From Sparassis latifolia (lineage: Eukaryota > Basidiomycota > Agaricomycetes > Polyporales > Sparassidaceae): a stretch of DNA of 64,000 nt. The position numbers and the translations under genes are program-made. Of this stretch, positions 10,752-22,827 are shown in pieces (position 1 is the first letter of the stretch; each line of letters opens with the position of its first letter). Below the pieces are notes generated by a model that was not told the DNA's origin, searched no databases, and saw only the letters and a list, made by a program, of their open reading frames with translations. Where the stretch lies: positions 248,001 through 312,000 of the forward strand of contig CM031559.1 in the NCBI GenBank assembly GCA_018466975.1, given 5' to 3'.

Positions 10752-13212
10752 ATGTCTATGATGCCACCTACCGCACAAGTGTTCAGTAATGTGCCTGATG
10801 GTGCGGAGCATAGGCATCAGATTATTGAGCCACTGGTGAGTCCTGTATCCTTGTCCACAAAGCCAATAAAACAAAGGGTTGCAGATTACCGCTCTTAATG
10901 GTACTGGAATGGGCGGGGCTCGGTTTCCCGGATTTATCTTCAAGGACACGTCCGCGTTCGGCCAGAATTGCGGGGAGATAGGATCAATGGCTCCCCATAT
11001 TTCATGTCTTTCCGAATGAGTGGTTGACTCGGTCCAACAAACATCGGTAGCCAGTTATCTCGCTTACACCGACCTGCACGTTGAAGTCCAACCCCAGTCC
11101 GTACTGGACGCTTTCACGGATCCGACTCCCGATGCGGAACGCTCCTCCCATAATTTCTTTCTGAATATCAGTGAGAAGCGAACTCGCCAACGGGCCGAAC
11201 GGGGGCTGGGGAGGCACGTTGCATGCGCAACCGAGGCGTGCGCTCGTCAGCATCGCAGCTTTTACTTTTCGATCGCACTGTCTGGATCGCACGCCCGACT
11301 TATTCGCTGGGATCGTGCTGGAGCGGTCGTCTCAGAATCTATCGACCTGCACAGCGACGCAGAACCCATATGCGAGTTCCTGTAGAGATATGCTCACGCC
11401 TCGCTATCGCATCGCGGATATGATACCACAGTGCAGCCTGCGACACAGGAAGAGGAAGGGCTCTTCGAAGACTCATTTACACGCATGGTCAAGTTCCAGC
11501 TGAACCTCAACAGCCAGACAGCCCTGGCCGCGGCCGTGGGGGAGCATTATCGGCCGGGAATAGTAGCTGCAGTCACCATGGTTGACAATAGCTCTGTGGA
11601 GCATCGATTACTGGTATCACAACCAGTCAGTTCACCTATCTCAATGATGGGTCAAGGAACGAGGTATTACTGGGCTGTAGACGCAGATAGCAGGCAAGTG
11701 GTATTTCTCAAGGATACATGGCGCTGGAATGGCAAACGTCAAATGGAGGGTGAGATTTTGGCAGACCTGCATGCGGCTGGGGTACCCAATATCCCTCAGT
11801 TGATGTACCACGGAGACGTCCGAGAGCCGCGAACTCAGACGAATGAGATAACTCAACCGGATAATGACGATTTCGAAGCCTGTTGGGGTATGTTTCCATA
11901 CATTGTCTCTCGGTCATTACGTTGCATGTTGACAATTTATGTCAGCTCTTCAGTACACGCAAACCGACCTATTCTGTCAGGCCCACTGGGTAAGCAAGAC
12001 TGTGAGCCCCTTTCGCCCTCTCGTGCACTACCGATTAGTTTTTGGGACCGTCGGATATGGGCTGGAGCAGTTCAGAGGAGCACGGGAACTACTTCACGGG
12101 ACGTATGATGTGTACCAAGGTATGCACCTTGGTCATCTGTCACGAAATGCTCCTTATTCCCTGCAATGCCGTAGCTATGTTAGGTGCTTTCGGTATCGAA
12201 GACCCAGCAAAGCGTAGACTACATTGCGACATTAGTCTCAGTAGCATCATCCTGTCCAGGGATCCCAACTCAACAGGCATAGTACGGTCTGGGTATCTGA
12301 TCGATTGGGAAATCTCTTCTTTAATGACAAGCGATGGCACAGCTTGCGATTGCTCACCGGTGAAGGTCATTTCCACATACATCTATACATGCTAATGAAC
12401 ATCTACAGGGTACCTTCCAATTTGTGTCACAGCGCTTGTTGCAGCGGAGTCCTGCTGCTCATGCGATCCAGGACGATATGGAATCTCTCCTCTATGTCGT
12501 GCTGTATTGCAGCTTACTATGGCTGGATCACAATCAGTCGCTGCAGGACCTGGCAAGTCGCGTGTGCGCCATCTTCGGCAGTTTCAACACCTTCGATCAC
12601 GCTGAAGAATTTCGAAGTAGCGGGGGCAAACTTAAGAATCAATATTATCGTATTTTCACTTCAGGAGTTCGTTTCTCGGATACAGCTATTCAAGAGTGGC
12701 TACACGCGGTCATGCGCTTTGACTCGACCTACATGGTTGAGTACCCACGAGATATCGCGCTCGCGAAAGTGTGGGAGAATCCCGCAGAGTTCAATACCTT
12801 CTGGACAAATTTTCTCGATGGCCGTACAATATCCAACTGCGACAGAGTCTCGCGACAGTTAGCAGTACCCCGTGAACGCTCCAATTCCTGGAGATTATCA
12901 AATGTATTGCCCCCAGCTCCCGTACGACCTCCGCGGAAGAGGCGCGCGATCGCGAGAGATGAACTCGTCCGCGCGAATGCGGAATGTATCATAATCTCAG
13001 CACCCTCACTGCCTCGCCCAGATTATACAGGTCCTACCACGCGCTCGATGGTGAAGCGGAGGCGGATTGAAGCACCTGAAGTCGATGCGGGTCCCTCACT
13101 AGATTCTGGGATAAACTCCCGAAGCAATCCCCGGTGTTTGAGGCCTCGCCCAGCGAAACCTGACCTCACGCAACAGGGACCCAAGAATGACAGGTCGAGA
13201 AAACGAGCCTAG
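10752..13212 (+). pseudogene. FunK1-type fungal protein kinase with two nonsense codons
   Basis: ATG 10752 begins MSMMPPTAQVF. Exon 1 ends at 10835 and exon 2 starts at 10885 in phase 0. Family features follow: FPGFIFKDTSAF, TDLHVEVQPQSVLDAFTDP (near 11060-11130), RQHRSFYFS, ARLIRWDRAGAVVSE (near 11300), RYYWAVDADSRQVVFLKD (near 11665-11720), VHYRLVF (near 12030), the HRD-like HCDIS (12223), the DFG-like DWE (12302) and GTFQFVSQRLL (near 12410), then a basic tail RPPRKRRAIA and TRSMVKRRRIE. These match the Agaricomycete FunK1 kinase (Pkinase_fungal) family. Two stops interrupt an otherwise open frame: TGA at 11017-11019 and TAG at 11383-11385. The second sits where the family has Trp in CEFLWRYA, so TGG to TAG is likely. 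With both stops real, no full kinase can be made. Confidence 0.82.
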
Positions 13213-14555
13213 ACATATTATTCCCGTGCTTGTTTTTTGTAGTTTAGATTCGACTTTGCATGCCTTTGATCATGTCTAGCATCTCGACGTTTATATGCAC
13301 TCCTTTCATGCACTCCATTCATCGACGGTGTTCTAGTGACTATGAGTCAGGTTCATGCTTGGTATTGAAGGATCTGACATCGACGAACCCCCTTCAAGGC
13401 TGCGAGCAGTTTTTTGCAGCTCGTTGACTATTGTGAGTGTTTTGCGTACGCCAAGACGAACTGATGCAAGATCTTCTCATGGACAACATACTAGGTCATG
13501 ACCCAGAAACGTATCTCCAGCCCCTTCTCCCTCAGGCTCGTCACTCTCCATGGCCGACGAAGTCTGTTCTCGCCATCTCCTCATTCAATATATGGCCAAC
13601 AATTGAATGCGATATATTTAAATTTTTGCACTGCACGGGCCAAACTTACCAGCCGTGGCAGGTTCTCTACGGTCATCAGATTCTACATGGATAACTGAAT
13701 GGATGGCTTAGCTCAAGTCCTGCGCGTCAGTAGTATTTCTCAGTTCCGGCCCTGAGACGAACGGTGGGAGTCGATGAAGCTATGTGGGCGCAATTGTACG
13801 AGGACGATCACCGATGTCGATCGCCTGTCATACAGATGTGCGGATCGAATTGTCGATCGCTAGCGGAGGCGTCTCAGGTTGTCGCAGAGCCCCTGTTTGT
13901 CGTTAGCCTGGGCATCTTGTCCTTTTTTTCACGATGCGGATAAGCCGAGGGAGCGCATCAATCTCCAGTTAACTTGACGTATATATGTCCGTTTTTGAGC
14001 GTCGTCCTACCTGGAAAGGCCCGGAGACAATGCGTCAAAGAAGGCACATGTAAAGCAGATAGTGCTTAAAAATGTAGTGGTCCATGCTGAATCGCGTGTG
14101 TTGCTCAACACAGTGTTTCAAGCAGGACTCAGAAAGACCACCGATGCCGACGAGCCGATATGCAACTGCTCTCCCAGCGTTACTTCGAATGATGGTACTG
14201 ATAGCAAAATTTAGCAAAGTTTGGTCCATTATCTTTAATAGTCTGGAGGGCGAAAAAAGATAATATTCAGGTACCTTGGGCACTAGGTGCATGCAGAGGT
14301 ACCACAGCGAGCACCAATACTCGTGCAGCGCTGGAGAAGGTCAAGGGGAGATGTGGACGCTCCTGTCCACCTTGCTCCAGAAAGTCATCTGAAATATTGT
14401 GTATTCATTGCGACACGGCGGTTACAGCAACTCTTCTAGTAGCTAAATCTTGCATCCTGTTGAACGCAGCACTCAACACCCCGCAGTATCAAATCTATCA
14501 CGGAACAGACGTCCCCGTGGACTGCCATCCTCAGCCGTGCGCAGATGAATGTCTA

Positions 14556-15299
14556 TCAGAGCTGCGTGGCTTGAGTATGGTCTTTGTTATAGCGACGCAT
14601 CCTCGCAATGAATTCGTGAGAACGGCGAGAACAAGAACGGGACTCACCAGTGACTTGAGCACATATGCGCCGACTGAGAAGCATAAGCAAACAGCCTAAG
14701 TAACACATGCACGCGCGGATAACATGAAGACCATAACTTACCTCAAGAGTATTTTTATGCGAGGAAGGGCTGTATTTAGTATGAAGAAGCAGGGAAAAGC
14801 TCGGTGCGAACGAGAGCTGAAATCGACGGCAAGAGATCACATCTCTACACTTACATCTCAGACCATGGCGATACATCCAGACAAGGCAGCGGTTTCCTGT
14901 CAATGGAAACACATAAGCATCCCAGTCGGTGGCCAGGGCCATTGAAGCTAGAGTGTTCATAACAATTGTAAGTGCAACTTCAAGTGAACGCTCAGGCACT
15001 TCTGCAGGAAAGACTTCAATCGTGACGGTCACGGTGTGACACTCACCCTCTGCGTGCACTGCTCGACATGACAGTGCTCAATAGCGCACACTGATGACTT
15101 GCTCAAGCTTTACTTCCATGCAGACGCAATCTTTCAAATCATAACGAATTCCGGCAACCTCACCTTCGCTCTTTCTCGACCCTGTTTGCAGTCCACTGTC
15201 CCGCTGACCGGCGACTTCTCTCAGCAGATTTACAATCCTCGATAGCCATAGGCAAGGCAAATTCAAGTTATACTCGATGCGATGGATCGGCCTATCCAC
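14556..15299 (-). other. Possible unassigned coding frame with one stop or short intron
   Basis: Two minus-strand frames (15299-15078 and 15059-14556) lie in the same register, separated by TGA at 15078-15080. Together they read MDRPIHRIEYNLNLPCLWLS, then AEGECHTVTVTIEVFPAEVP and EVALTIVMNTLASMALATDW. The stop could lie within an intron from a GTGCGC donor (near 15089) to an acceptor near 15048. I do not recognise a family, and the last third looks like read-through into non-coding sequence. Confidence 0.22.
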
Positions 15300-16657
15300 A
15301 CCCCAAGAGATCTATAGAGCTCAGTGGCCCTCTTTTGACTACTCCATTGCCGGAAAATGTCCGGCTGTGTTCATCGAAACTCGGACTCGGCTGCTATCCT
15401 CGCATACACCCTTGCTCCGCTTCAAGCCTTTGCCCTCCGATTTCTGGGAGGACCTACACGGACTTTACTGTCTCCTTCTTGCATCGCGCTGTTATTCTCG
15501 GACAGATTGAACAAAATGTCAACTCGTTGCGGCGGAGCTTGTCGACGTGGCACCCGTAGGCAAAGTGTTCGACTCGTCCACTAATCTGTGGGTTACATCC
15601 AAACCAATGTCTCTCTGTAATTCCTTGCAACACGTCTGTGCTTCCTTTCTGTCCCCTCCTCGCAGATTACGTTCTCCCGTCGCGCCTCCACACGGTGCTC
15701 CTGGATTGTGTGATGTCGACTTTGTTGTGATGTTCATCAACTAGGATACCTTGTACGTTGGGTGTTGGCTGTCCTAGCTTCGTAAACGCTCCTACGCTCT
15801 GGCGATTGTTTGCTGGTTAGTCCAAATCAGTCGTAACTCGGAGGTAAGCGACTAGCCAGTCCTAGTGGTCTCGGTGCCCAGAATCGACTAAAGCTCATCG
15901 CCTGCATATGCCTTAACCAATCCCTCCATGCCTCCCCCTAGCGTTTGGTAAGTACATATCCATCTGCCCTGAAGAAATCTCTTCCGGACCATTTGATCTG
16001 GCCTTTGATGATACGTGTTTCCACTTTCGTCCTCCGAACACGTTGCCATGGCCAAGGTATAGTGTGCTATGGCATTGGCGCGCACATCCTCTGGTCCATC
16101 GCTTGGGTAGGCGTTGAGATCAGATCAAATTCCATTCTTTCTACGCGAACAATCAAGAGATCTCCTATTGAGTCAAGTAAGTAGTGTCTATTGTCGAAGC
16201 GTCTTGTTCTGTCATATTGAAGGGATTGCTACCGACCCTCAACGGAGGGGCTCCGCAATCGCAGTATGATCGACGTCCTGATCTTCCACCTTCATAGAAT
16301 GGATAATCCCACCAACAGATGCACAACGGTGATGCTTGATGCAGAGACTATGCCGAAATTGTTTGGCTGTGGTCATCACGACGCCGCTCTTCCGTCAATC
16401 TGCGTCAGGCCCATTTGATCTGATGGATAGCGGTCTGTTATGCGTGGCTGTGCAGCCTTCATCTCAGATACGTAGCTCTGGATGATCGATGCTCACCGGC
16501 GCAACAGATTAGAACAGATTCCGTATCCTCAGAGAATTTTAGCATCTCTCAGCAGATATTTGGCACCGTCTCCATCAGGACTATGGATGGAGGAGCACGC
16601 TCGAACCTCACGGCTATCGAACACACCACACCGCCCTGTTTCCGATTGACGATAGAG

Positions 16658-16664
16658 TATAAAG
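16658..16664 (+). promoter_or_regulatory. TATA box of the GH30 gene
   Basis: TATAAAG 92 nt upstream of ATG 16750, followed by a pyrimidine-rich stretch. This is a usual basidiomycete promoter arrangement. Confidence 0.6.
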
Positions 16665-16749
16665 GGACGCATAGAAGTGTGATGCAGCTATTCATTTTTA
16701 TTTTGTTTCCCTGGCAGACGGCCACACTAGGCTTAGGACTTCGGTCGAG

Positions 16750-19020
16750 ATGTTCAAGCATCTTCTGGCCTCATGCGCGCTGCTGGCTGCTCCCATTGCC
16801 TCGCAGTCTATTACTTCTATTTATGATATTGTACGCCATCTTGGGATGTACCTGTGCTTCAATCGTTCACCATAAAAATTTTGTGCAGTGGCAAACGACG
16901 TGGAATCGTGATGCGTTGTTCACTTACACTAATCTTTCACCCAATCCCATTTCCTGGAAGACGCCCGCGGCCATTGGGAAGGCCGATATCGTTGTGGATG
17001 ATTCTACAAAGTACCAGACGATGATTGGTTTTGGTGCATCCCTGAGTACGTTGCTGCCGCTTCCTTCTGTTGATGCCTGTGCGTTCACGGAGCTCTCCGC
17101 AGCCGACTCTTCTGCACAGATCTTGAGCAACCTCAAGGTATGGTTAGCCTGTTACCGGAGGATTACCTCTTGATATGTTTTATGTTTTAGTCCAAGAATT
17201 CCCAGAATTACTGGGACGTTCTATCTCACACATTCGATGGTTCGTCGTGATGATCTCCCAAGCTATCATGTCCTGACCTATCCATTTTAGCTCAGGACGG
17301 CCACAATGCTGCGGGAGTCTCCTACCTTCGCGTTCCACTTGGTGCATCCGACTTCTCTCCAAAGGGTTTGTTCAAGATTATATGGTGGAACCTGTACTTA
17401 TCGATATCTGCCGCTTCCCAGTCTATAGCTTTGATGATGTCAGCGGAGATACTGACCTTAGCAGTTTCAACATCGATAATGCGCCATCCGATCTATTTTC
17501 TGTTCTGAATGATATTCAAAGCATCAATAGCAACGTGAAAATCCATACTGTCCCTTGGTCTCCGGTGAGTTTGTCCTTTACTCCTTGCATCTATCCAGGC
17601 TATGACACTTAGATAATGTAGCCCGGATGGATGAAGGATAGTGGAACCATGACTGGAGGGTCGTTCCTCGATCAGTACACAGATGCTTGTGAGCTTTGTG
17701 TTCTACTCATCCCGAGTTTGTTCTCAAGCAAGCGTTCCTTCCCAGACGCGAACTATCTCTTAAAGTCTCTGCAAGGCTTCAAGTCGAAGGGCATCAATGT
17801 CTGGGCAGTTGGCATCCAGGTTGGTAGTCATTGGTGGACGAGAATTCTCACTGCGCTGACGCACTCCGCAGAACGAGCCTGAGAACAGTAACCCTTCATA
17901 TCCAACTTGTCGCATCTCTGCCTCCCAAGAAGCGAAGATTGGTCTTGCACTGAGATCGTTGTTGGACAACAACGGTTTCTCGGATGTCATCCTCATCGGA
18001 TATGAGCACAATTGGAATGACGCTGCAGGCTATCCCGAACAACTCGTGCGTAACGGCCTGTTCACGTTCTTCGAGCTCGATCTGTTGAATGTCTTCAAAG
18101 ATGCAACAAGCATCGAGCGCATTTGAGGGCGTCGGTTTCCACTGCTACGCTGGAAACGTCAGCGAGCAGGCAACATTTGAGAGCGCGTACCCGTCCAAGT
18201 CCGTCTACTTCACCGAGTGCACGAGTTTGTATGGCAGTGACTGGTGGAGTGACATCAAGGTTTGTCAGCTCAGTAGCTTATTATTGTTTGCTGCTAACAA
18301 GTGACAAAGTGGTACATGGACAACATGTAAGGAGTCAAAGGCACTTTCCTTGCGTAATGCCTGACTCTGGGTCTATAGCTACACCGGATCCCCCAACCAC
18401 GGTGCCAAGGCGGCAGCAATGTGGAACCTTGCTCTCGACGGTGACGGTAAGCCGATGCTTCCTGGAACGAAGAGCTGCGACCCGCCCTGCCGTCCAATTA
18501 TCACGGTCAACAGCGACGGTAGCTATGCCTACAATCAGGAATGTGCGTAAATCATTTCTATGAACAGCGGCGCCGAACTGACCCCATGTTACGCCAGTCT
18601 ACGCCATGGCTCAGGCGTCCAAGGCCATCCTTCCCAAGGACGCCGGTGGTCCGTTCGGTCAGCGCATAAAAGTGACCGTCGGAGGGTCGTTGAGCTGGGG
18701 CTTAGTTGTTGCCGGTTATGTCACTGAACGTACGAGCTCTTCCGATTGGAATCGGTATAGTCTCGTCGTCCTCAACTGGTAAGCCGATGTCTGTCCCTGT
18801 GAAGTGACAAAAGCTGACTCTTGTATTCGTCCTATTCTGCAGGAACGACCAACCAAGTGGCTCTTGGAATCCTACACCCATTCAGACTACTATTGAATTC
18901 CGCGGCTCTCAGGTACGTTGCTAATGCCTCTTGCTTTGGTATTCGCCGAATCATACTCGCCAGGCTACTTATACTTTTCCTGTCGGAGTGACAACCCTGA
19001 GCTGGTACGCTCCCGGCTGA
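16750..19020 (+). CDS. Secreted GH30 glucanase (endo-beta-1,6-glucanase type)
   Basis: Cleaves beta-1,6-glucan of fungal cell walls, outside the cell. Exon 1 (16750-16830) encodes a signal peptide, MFKHLLASCALLAAPIASQS. Later exons give IVVDDSTKYQTMIGFGASL, TDSSAQILSNL, SYLRVPLGASDFSP, VKIHTVPWSPPGWMKDSGTM, GINVWAVGIQ joined by an intron to NEPENSNPSYPT (acid/base Glu near 17875), ILIGYEHNW, GVGFHCYAGN, YFTECTSLYGSDWW (nucleophile Glu near 18215), then a C-terminal beta domain ending GVTTLSWYAPG and a stop at 19018-19020. About twelve short GT-AG introns restore one open frame. Both catalytic Glu are present and I see no lesion. The NEPENSNP and FHCYAG motifs favour subfamily GH30_3. The likely role is remodelling of its own wall or mycoparasitic digestion; that is inference. 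Confidence 0.9.
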
Positions 19021-21006
19021 TGAGGGTCGATTCGCTTCGATCAGCAGTGAGCAAGCCTTGCTGCTTTGGTTGTTTCTATCTATTGGGTTCGAGCCATGGT
19101 AGAAAGACCTTTAGGTCTTAGCCTTCCATTCTTTTTGCACTTCCCCTCCTTTCTTACAAATGTCGTGCTGGGTATTAATGTTATTTTATCCACGAAATTA
19201 TGGGATCTCTGACTTCTGTCTACGTGCGCATACGAAATCCTTCATCCTTCATTCATTGGCTCTCCAGTTTATGGCCGATGCGCACAAATATCCGTCCTGC
19301 ACATTTGTGGCTTCAACATCAACGGTCGGAGAGAATATGACCGCCAACTTTTATCCGGAATACAGTGAGTGGCACATGTATAAGCTACTGCAGACGCTTC
19401 CACTGTGCGGCTAACATGGGACGCAAAAGCTGTCGACCGCGGGGCAGGATGATGTGTAGGTTGCAGACGGAGGTGTGTCAGCGCGCACATGCAAAGCAGA
19501 AACGTTGTGTAAGTCAGACCCAGTGGAGTTGGGCGTGCGCTGATGTGCGATGGCCAGGGAAGTACGTCGGAACAAGACTTGCAGTGTACGTGAAGCTCGA
19601 CGAACCTGGTATGGCGCGTTCTTCGCATGCCCGTCATGTTGACAACTTCCATAATAGGCCGGTTCGTAATCGCAACTGCAGGGTTGAACTACACGGTGCA
19701 AACTAATTTCCACGACGTGCTCCAGTACAGTACCCAGGCCACATTGGGAAGACGGTGCAGCACCGGAACATCAGTGATCGCAAGCTATAACATGACTCGG
19801 AGAACGCACCCTCTCCAAACATTGTCCCTTCATAGGGCTAGCGCGTGTGGTTCGCAGTTACCGCGAACCGCGCACGTTAGCTCTATGAAGGGCTGATGCA
19901 CAATGCATGTGGCCTCAGGGGAGCGAGCGTCCCCATGAAGGAACAGCGAGAGGATTGCATGTTGAGCAGTGAGTTATGAGTGGATGTTGTGGTAAAGAGA
20001 ATGGTCGAGGGAGGAGAGGTGCCGTATCTTTTATATCTAGCTGGCCTGTTGCCATAGAGGAAACATGGACTGCGCTTCAACCTGCTTCAAAGCTTCAACA
20101 ATGAGAAAAATACCAAATTTTGATGCACAACAGAACCCGATATGTCGATCGAATCGCCACAAAGCATAATACACAAAGCTATTACTTACCATCAGGGTAC
20201 CGCTGCGAGTGAACCAAAAATATCGTCGTACAGTCCCGGGGCCGTTGCAATTAAAACGAATGGTACAGTATGTAGCACCGAATGGGGGACTAAACGTGGT
20301 CAATCGATATAAGCCTCAGGGAAGTGGTTGACCGCGAGATGCTTCTAACTCCACTCACAATTGGCTCCTATCGGATGTCGATGATCTCAACAGGCACTAT
20401 CTTCTAGAAGAAAGTCACACTTATTCACGCAGAACCCTGCGCTTGCGCATGCTAGATTCATGTGATGCTGCATGTTCGTTCGTCTCGCTGCAAAGACGAA
20501 GGGATGATCATAGAGATCAGCAACCGTATGCGAGTATTTTCGGGTTTTCGACCTAGTAGAATGAGTGAAAAAAACCGACTGAACAATGTTATACCAGGGG
20601 TGAACCGGTGACAGTCGTCCTGGTGTGGAGGCTGTCGAGCCTCAAGGGTATTCAACACATACCTTACGTGCACTTGTCTTCTAAGGGTACTTCAGCTCGA
20701 ATTACTAGTCTCCCGGACCGCGGAGAGGTCGGCGTAGAGCTGACTTCTGTGGGGATAGACGAGGCCAATTTTCGAGTTCTGGATACTTGCATGAAGCCAT
20801 TCGATTATTTAGCAGACGGACTGACCTCGATAACAAGCCGCAGGAAACTTCGAACCTTCAGACCAAATGGCAGAAACAGGATGCATTAGATCAAAGAAAT
20901 AAATAATTGAGAGTTTCGTGACTTTGCTGCGACCTGCGCGGATACCGAGCACACAAAGCAAGACCTGAGGTGCAGTACTAATGGAAGTCACTATCTCTTC
21001 GCACTT
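19021..21006. other. Intergenic, holds a long imperfect hairpin
   Basis: 3' flank shared by two convergent genes (GH30 and F-box/LRR). Apart from the 19826-19892 hairpin I find no gene; the short ORFs show no family features. Confidence 0.5.
19826..19892. repeat. 30-bp imperfect inverted repeat, pre-miRNA-like hairpin
   Basis: Arms 19826-19855 and 19863-19892 with a 7-nt loop. Of 30 positions 25 pair exactly. The five others are all transitions; four would form G-U pairs if transcribed from the plus strand, leaving a single C-A mismatch. It lies about 800 nt after the GH30 stop codon, in sequence with no gene. Confidence 0.75.
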
Positions 21007-22756
21007 CTATGTTCGTGACACAGCTAACCTCTCTGAAGCTTCTCCCCACAGAGCAACTTCATGCTTGGGCAGATTCCCAGCATGGGAAACTACCTCCAAG
21101 CTCGGGAACAATTCTAATAAATAACGCACCACGAATTCTGGATCATTGATGTTCCCCTTGCCGACGCACAACGTTCTAGCAGTGCCGCTCCACAGAAAAA
21201 CAGGTAGAGTCGGAGTCACCTCTCTGCGCGCATCAATGTCAAAGCCTAAATCACGAAGAGATGGGCAGTGTTTGGCGAAGAAGCGGAGGTCATACAGCGA
21301 GACGAGACTGTTAGAAGTATTGTGCATGAGGTGAAGTGTCTCGATAGCTGGGAGTGCTTGGGCGAGGGACTCGAGGAACAATGCATCGTGTAGAGCAAGA
21401 TGCTCCGCACGAATCTTGAAGTGCGTGAGTGAGCGCATCCCCAGAAGCGGTTTCAGCTCGCGCGCAGTGATCTTGAGTGGGGATGGCGATGTGGCCTCCC
21501 ATTGCTTTATTGCGGGGTTGCAAGTAAAAGTCAGTTCCAGCATCACCAACGCCGACTGCACAGGTGCCTTGGCGAGCTCCTCCAAGTGTGTCCTGACGGC
21601 GTCTGCGGTGGGGCATCGTTCTGTGTTCAACACGACTTCTGTCAAGTACGTCGAGTGGATTTCCTGAAAAAGTGCCAGAGTTCCCTCCTCAAGCTGGTCC
21701 ACATCTAGGTGGAGATACCTCAATTTTGGGAACAAGTTCTCGACGGGGTCTTTTCGCATGACTTGAAGGTCCGCAGCGTGCGCGCAGAAGTGTGCTTCCG
21801 TCAACACCTCTCCGCATGCAAGAGAGCGGATGGCGTCCGCTGAGAGAACACTAAGGCGACAAGATAAGTGGTAGAGGCAACCTGTGCTTTGTAGAAGTTT
21901 TGCAATGACCGGTGCTACTCCATCCGATTCCTGCGGGGTAACGTTGATAAGCTTGAGATTGCGAAAGCGTGACTGTGGCCCTAGGAACTGGGAAACGCTA
22001 TCGCTTTCTGCCTCATTCCACCGCAATGTTTGCAAATTCGGGAAAGACTTAGTCGGTGGGCCCCATGCTTGAAAGACATCCTGAAGGACAGAAGAATCTA
22101 CATCCCAGGTGTTGTACCAAGAAAGATGCTTGATACGTTGGGCATAAAAGGAGAAACGGTGTAGAGCACGCGCGGAGGCTTTTCCACCGGATAGTTTCAC
22201 GTCGCTGGCAAAGGGACTAGTCCACCGCTAGAACAAAGAATTAGCTCTCATGCGGAGCTAGTATGATGCAATTAAACGCTCACAAACTCTAGCTGCCACC
22301 ACAAAGGCACCCCCTTTTTCTTGTCCAACCGCAGTGAATTGATTGGATTCTGCATGTACTCTCCTCCGGCGCCCATTATCTTTCGAGGGGTTCTCGAGTA
22401 CTGCGACAACACAGTCAACGATTTAGCAACGTATGAGGAAGTGGAGTAAAACGTACATGAAGCCCTGACTGTTTATCTAGAAGTTCCCACATATTAGATG
22501 GAAGCAATTGAAAGAGAGGCACCAAGGTCGTCATGTGCTCCCATATGAGGTCTAACGACGTCTCGGAGAGCGCCTTGCACGTGGGTGCTATGCATACCAC
22601 CTCACGCATTCCGCCAGAGACCCAAATCATCCGGATTATCGGCCGCATAAGGTCGTCGAGCTCGAGGAGTCGTGCTCCCGCGGGTAGTGGAGGCAGTGCA
22701 CGTTCCCTGGAAGCGCGTTGAGATTGCGGGGAAATGATGCTCCGAAGGGACGACAT
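21007..22756 (-). CDS. F-box / leucine-rich-repeat protein
   Basis: Typical Agaricomycete F-box-LRR protein, predicted substrate receptor of an SCF ubiquitin ligase. ATG 22756 (MSSLRSIISPQ) is preferred over an upstream GTG. The N-terminal F-box-like part reads ARLLELDDLMRPIIRMIW, then EVVCIAPTCKALSETSLDLI. An intron with donor near 22456 joins YSRTPRKIMGAGGEYM and NSLRLDKKKGVPLWWQLEF. A second intron (acceptor near 22230) joins RWTSPFASDVKLSGG to a single 390-residue exon of LRR-like repeats: FPNLQTLRW, FRNLKLINV, FPKLRYLHLD, LPAIETLHLM, CPSLRDLGFDID and FPSLEVVSH. Stop at 21007. The frame is open throughout and I see no lesion. The target protein cannot be deduced. A TATAAAG lies 65 nt upstream. 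Confidence 0.82.
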
Positions 22757-22820
22757 GACGGAGACGATGGCCACTATGAGTTGAGAGAGAAGTAGCGAAA
22801 AGATGAATCACAAGCACGAG

Positions 22821-22827
22821 CTTTATA
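22821..22827 (-). promoter_or_regulatory. TATA box of the F-box/LRR gene
   Basis: TATAAAG on the minus strand, 65 nt upstream of ATG 22756. Confidence 0.55.

Larger units (their letters stand above)
13213..16749. other. Long intergenic region, no firm gene
   Basis: About 3.5 kb. It contains the 3' flank of the FunK1 gene, one uncertain minus-strand frame (14556-15299, listed separately) and the promoter of the GH30 gene at its right end. The other ORFs are short and without family features. No repeat array or tRNA was seen. Confidence 0.45.
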
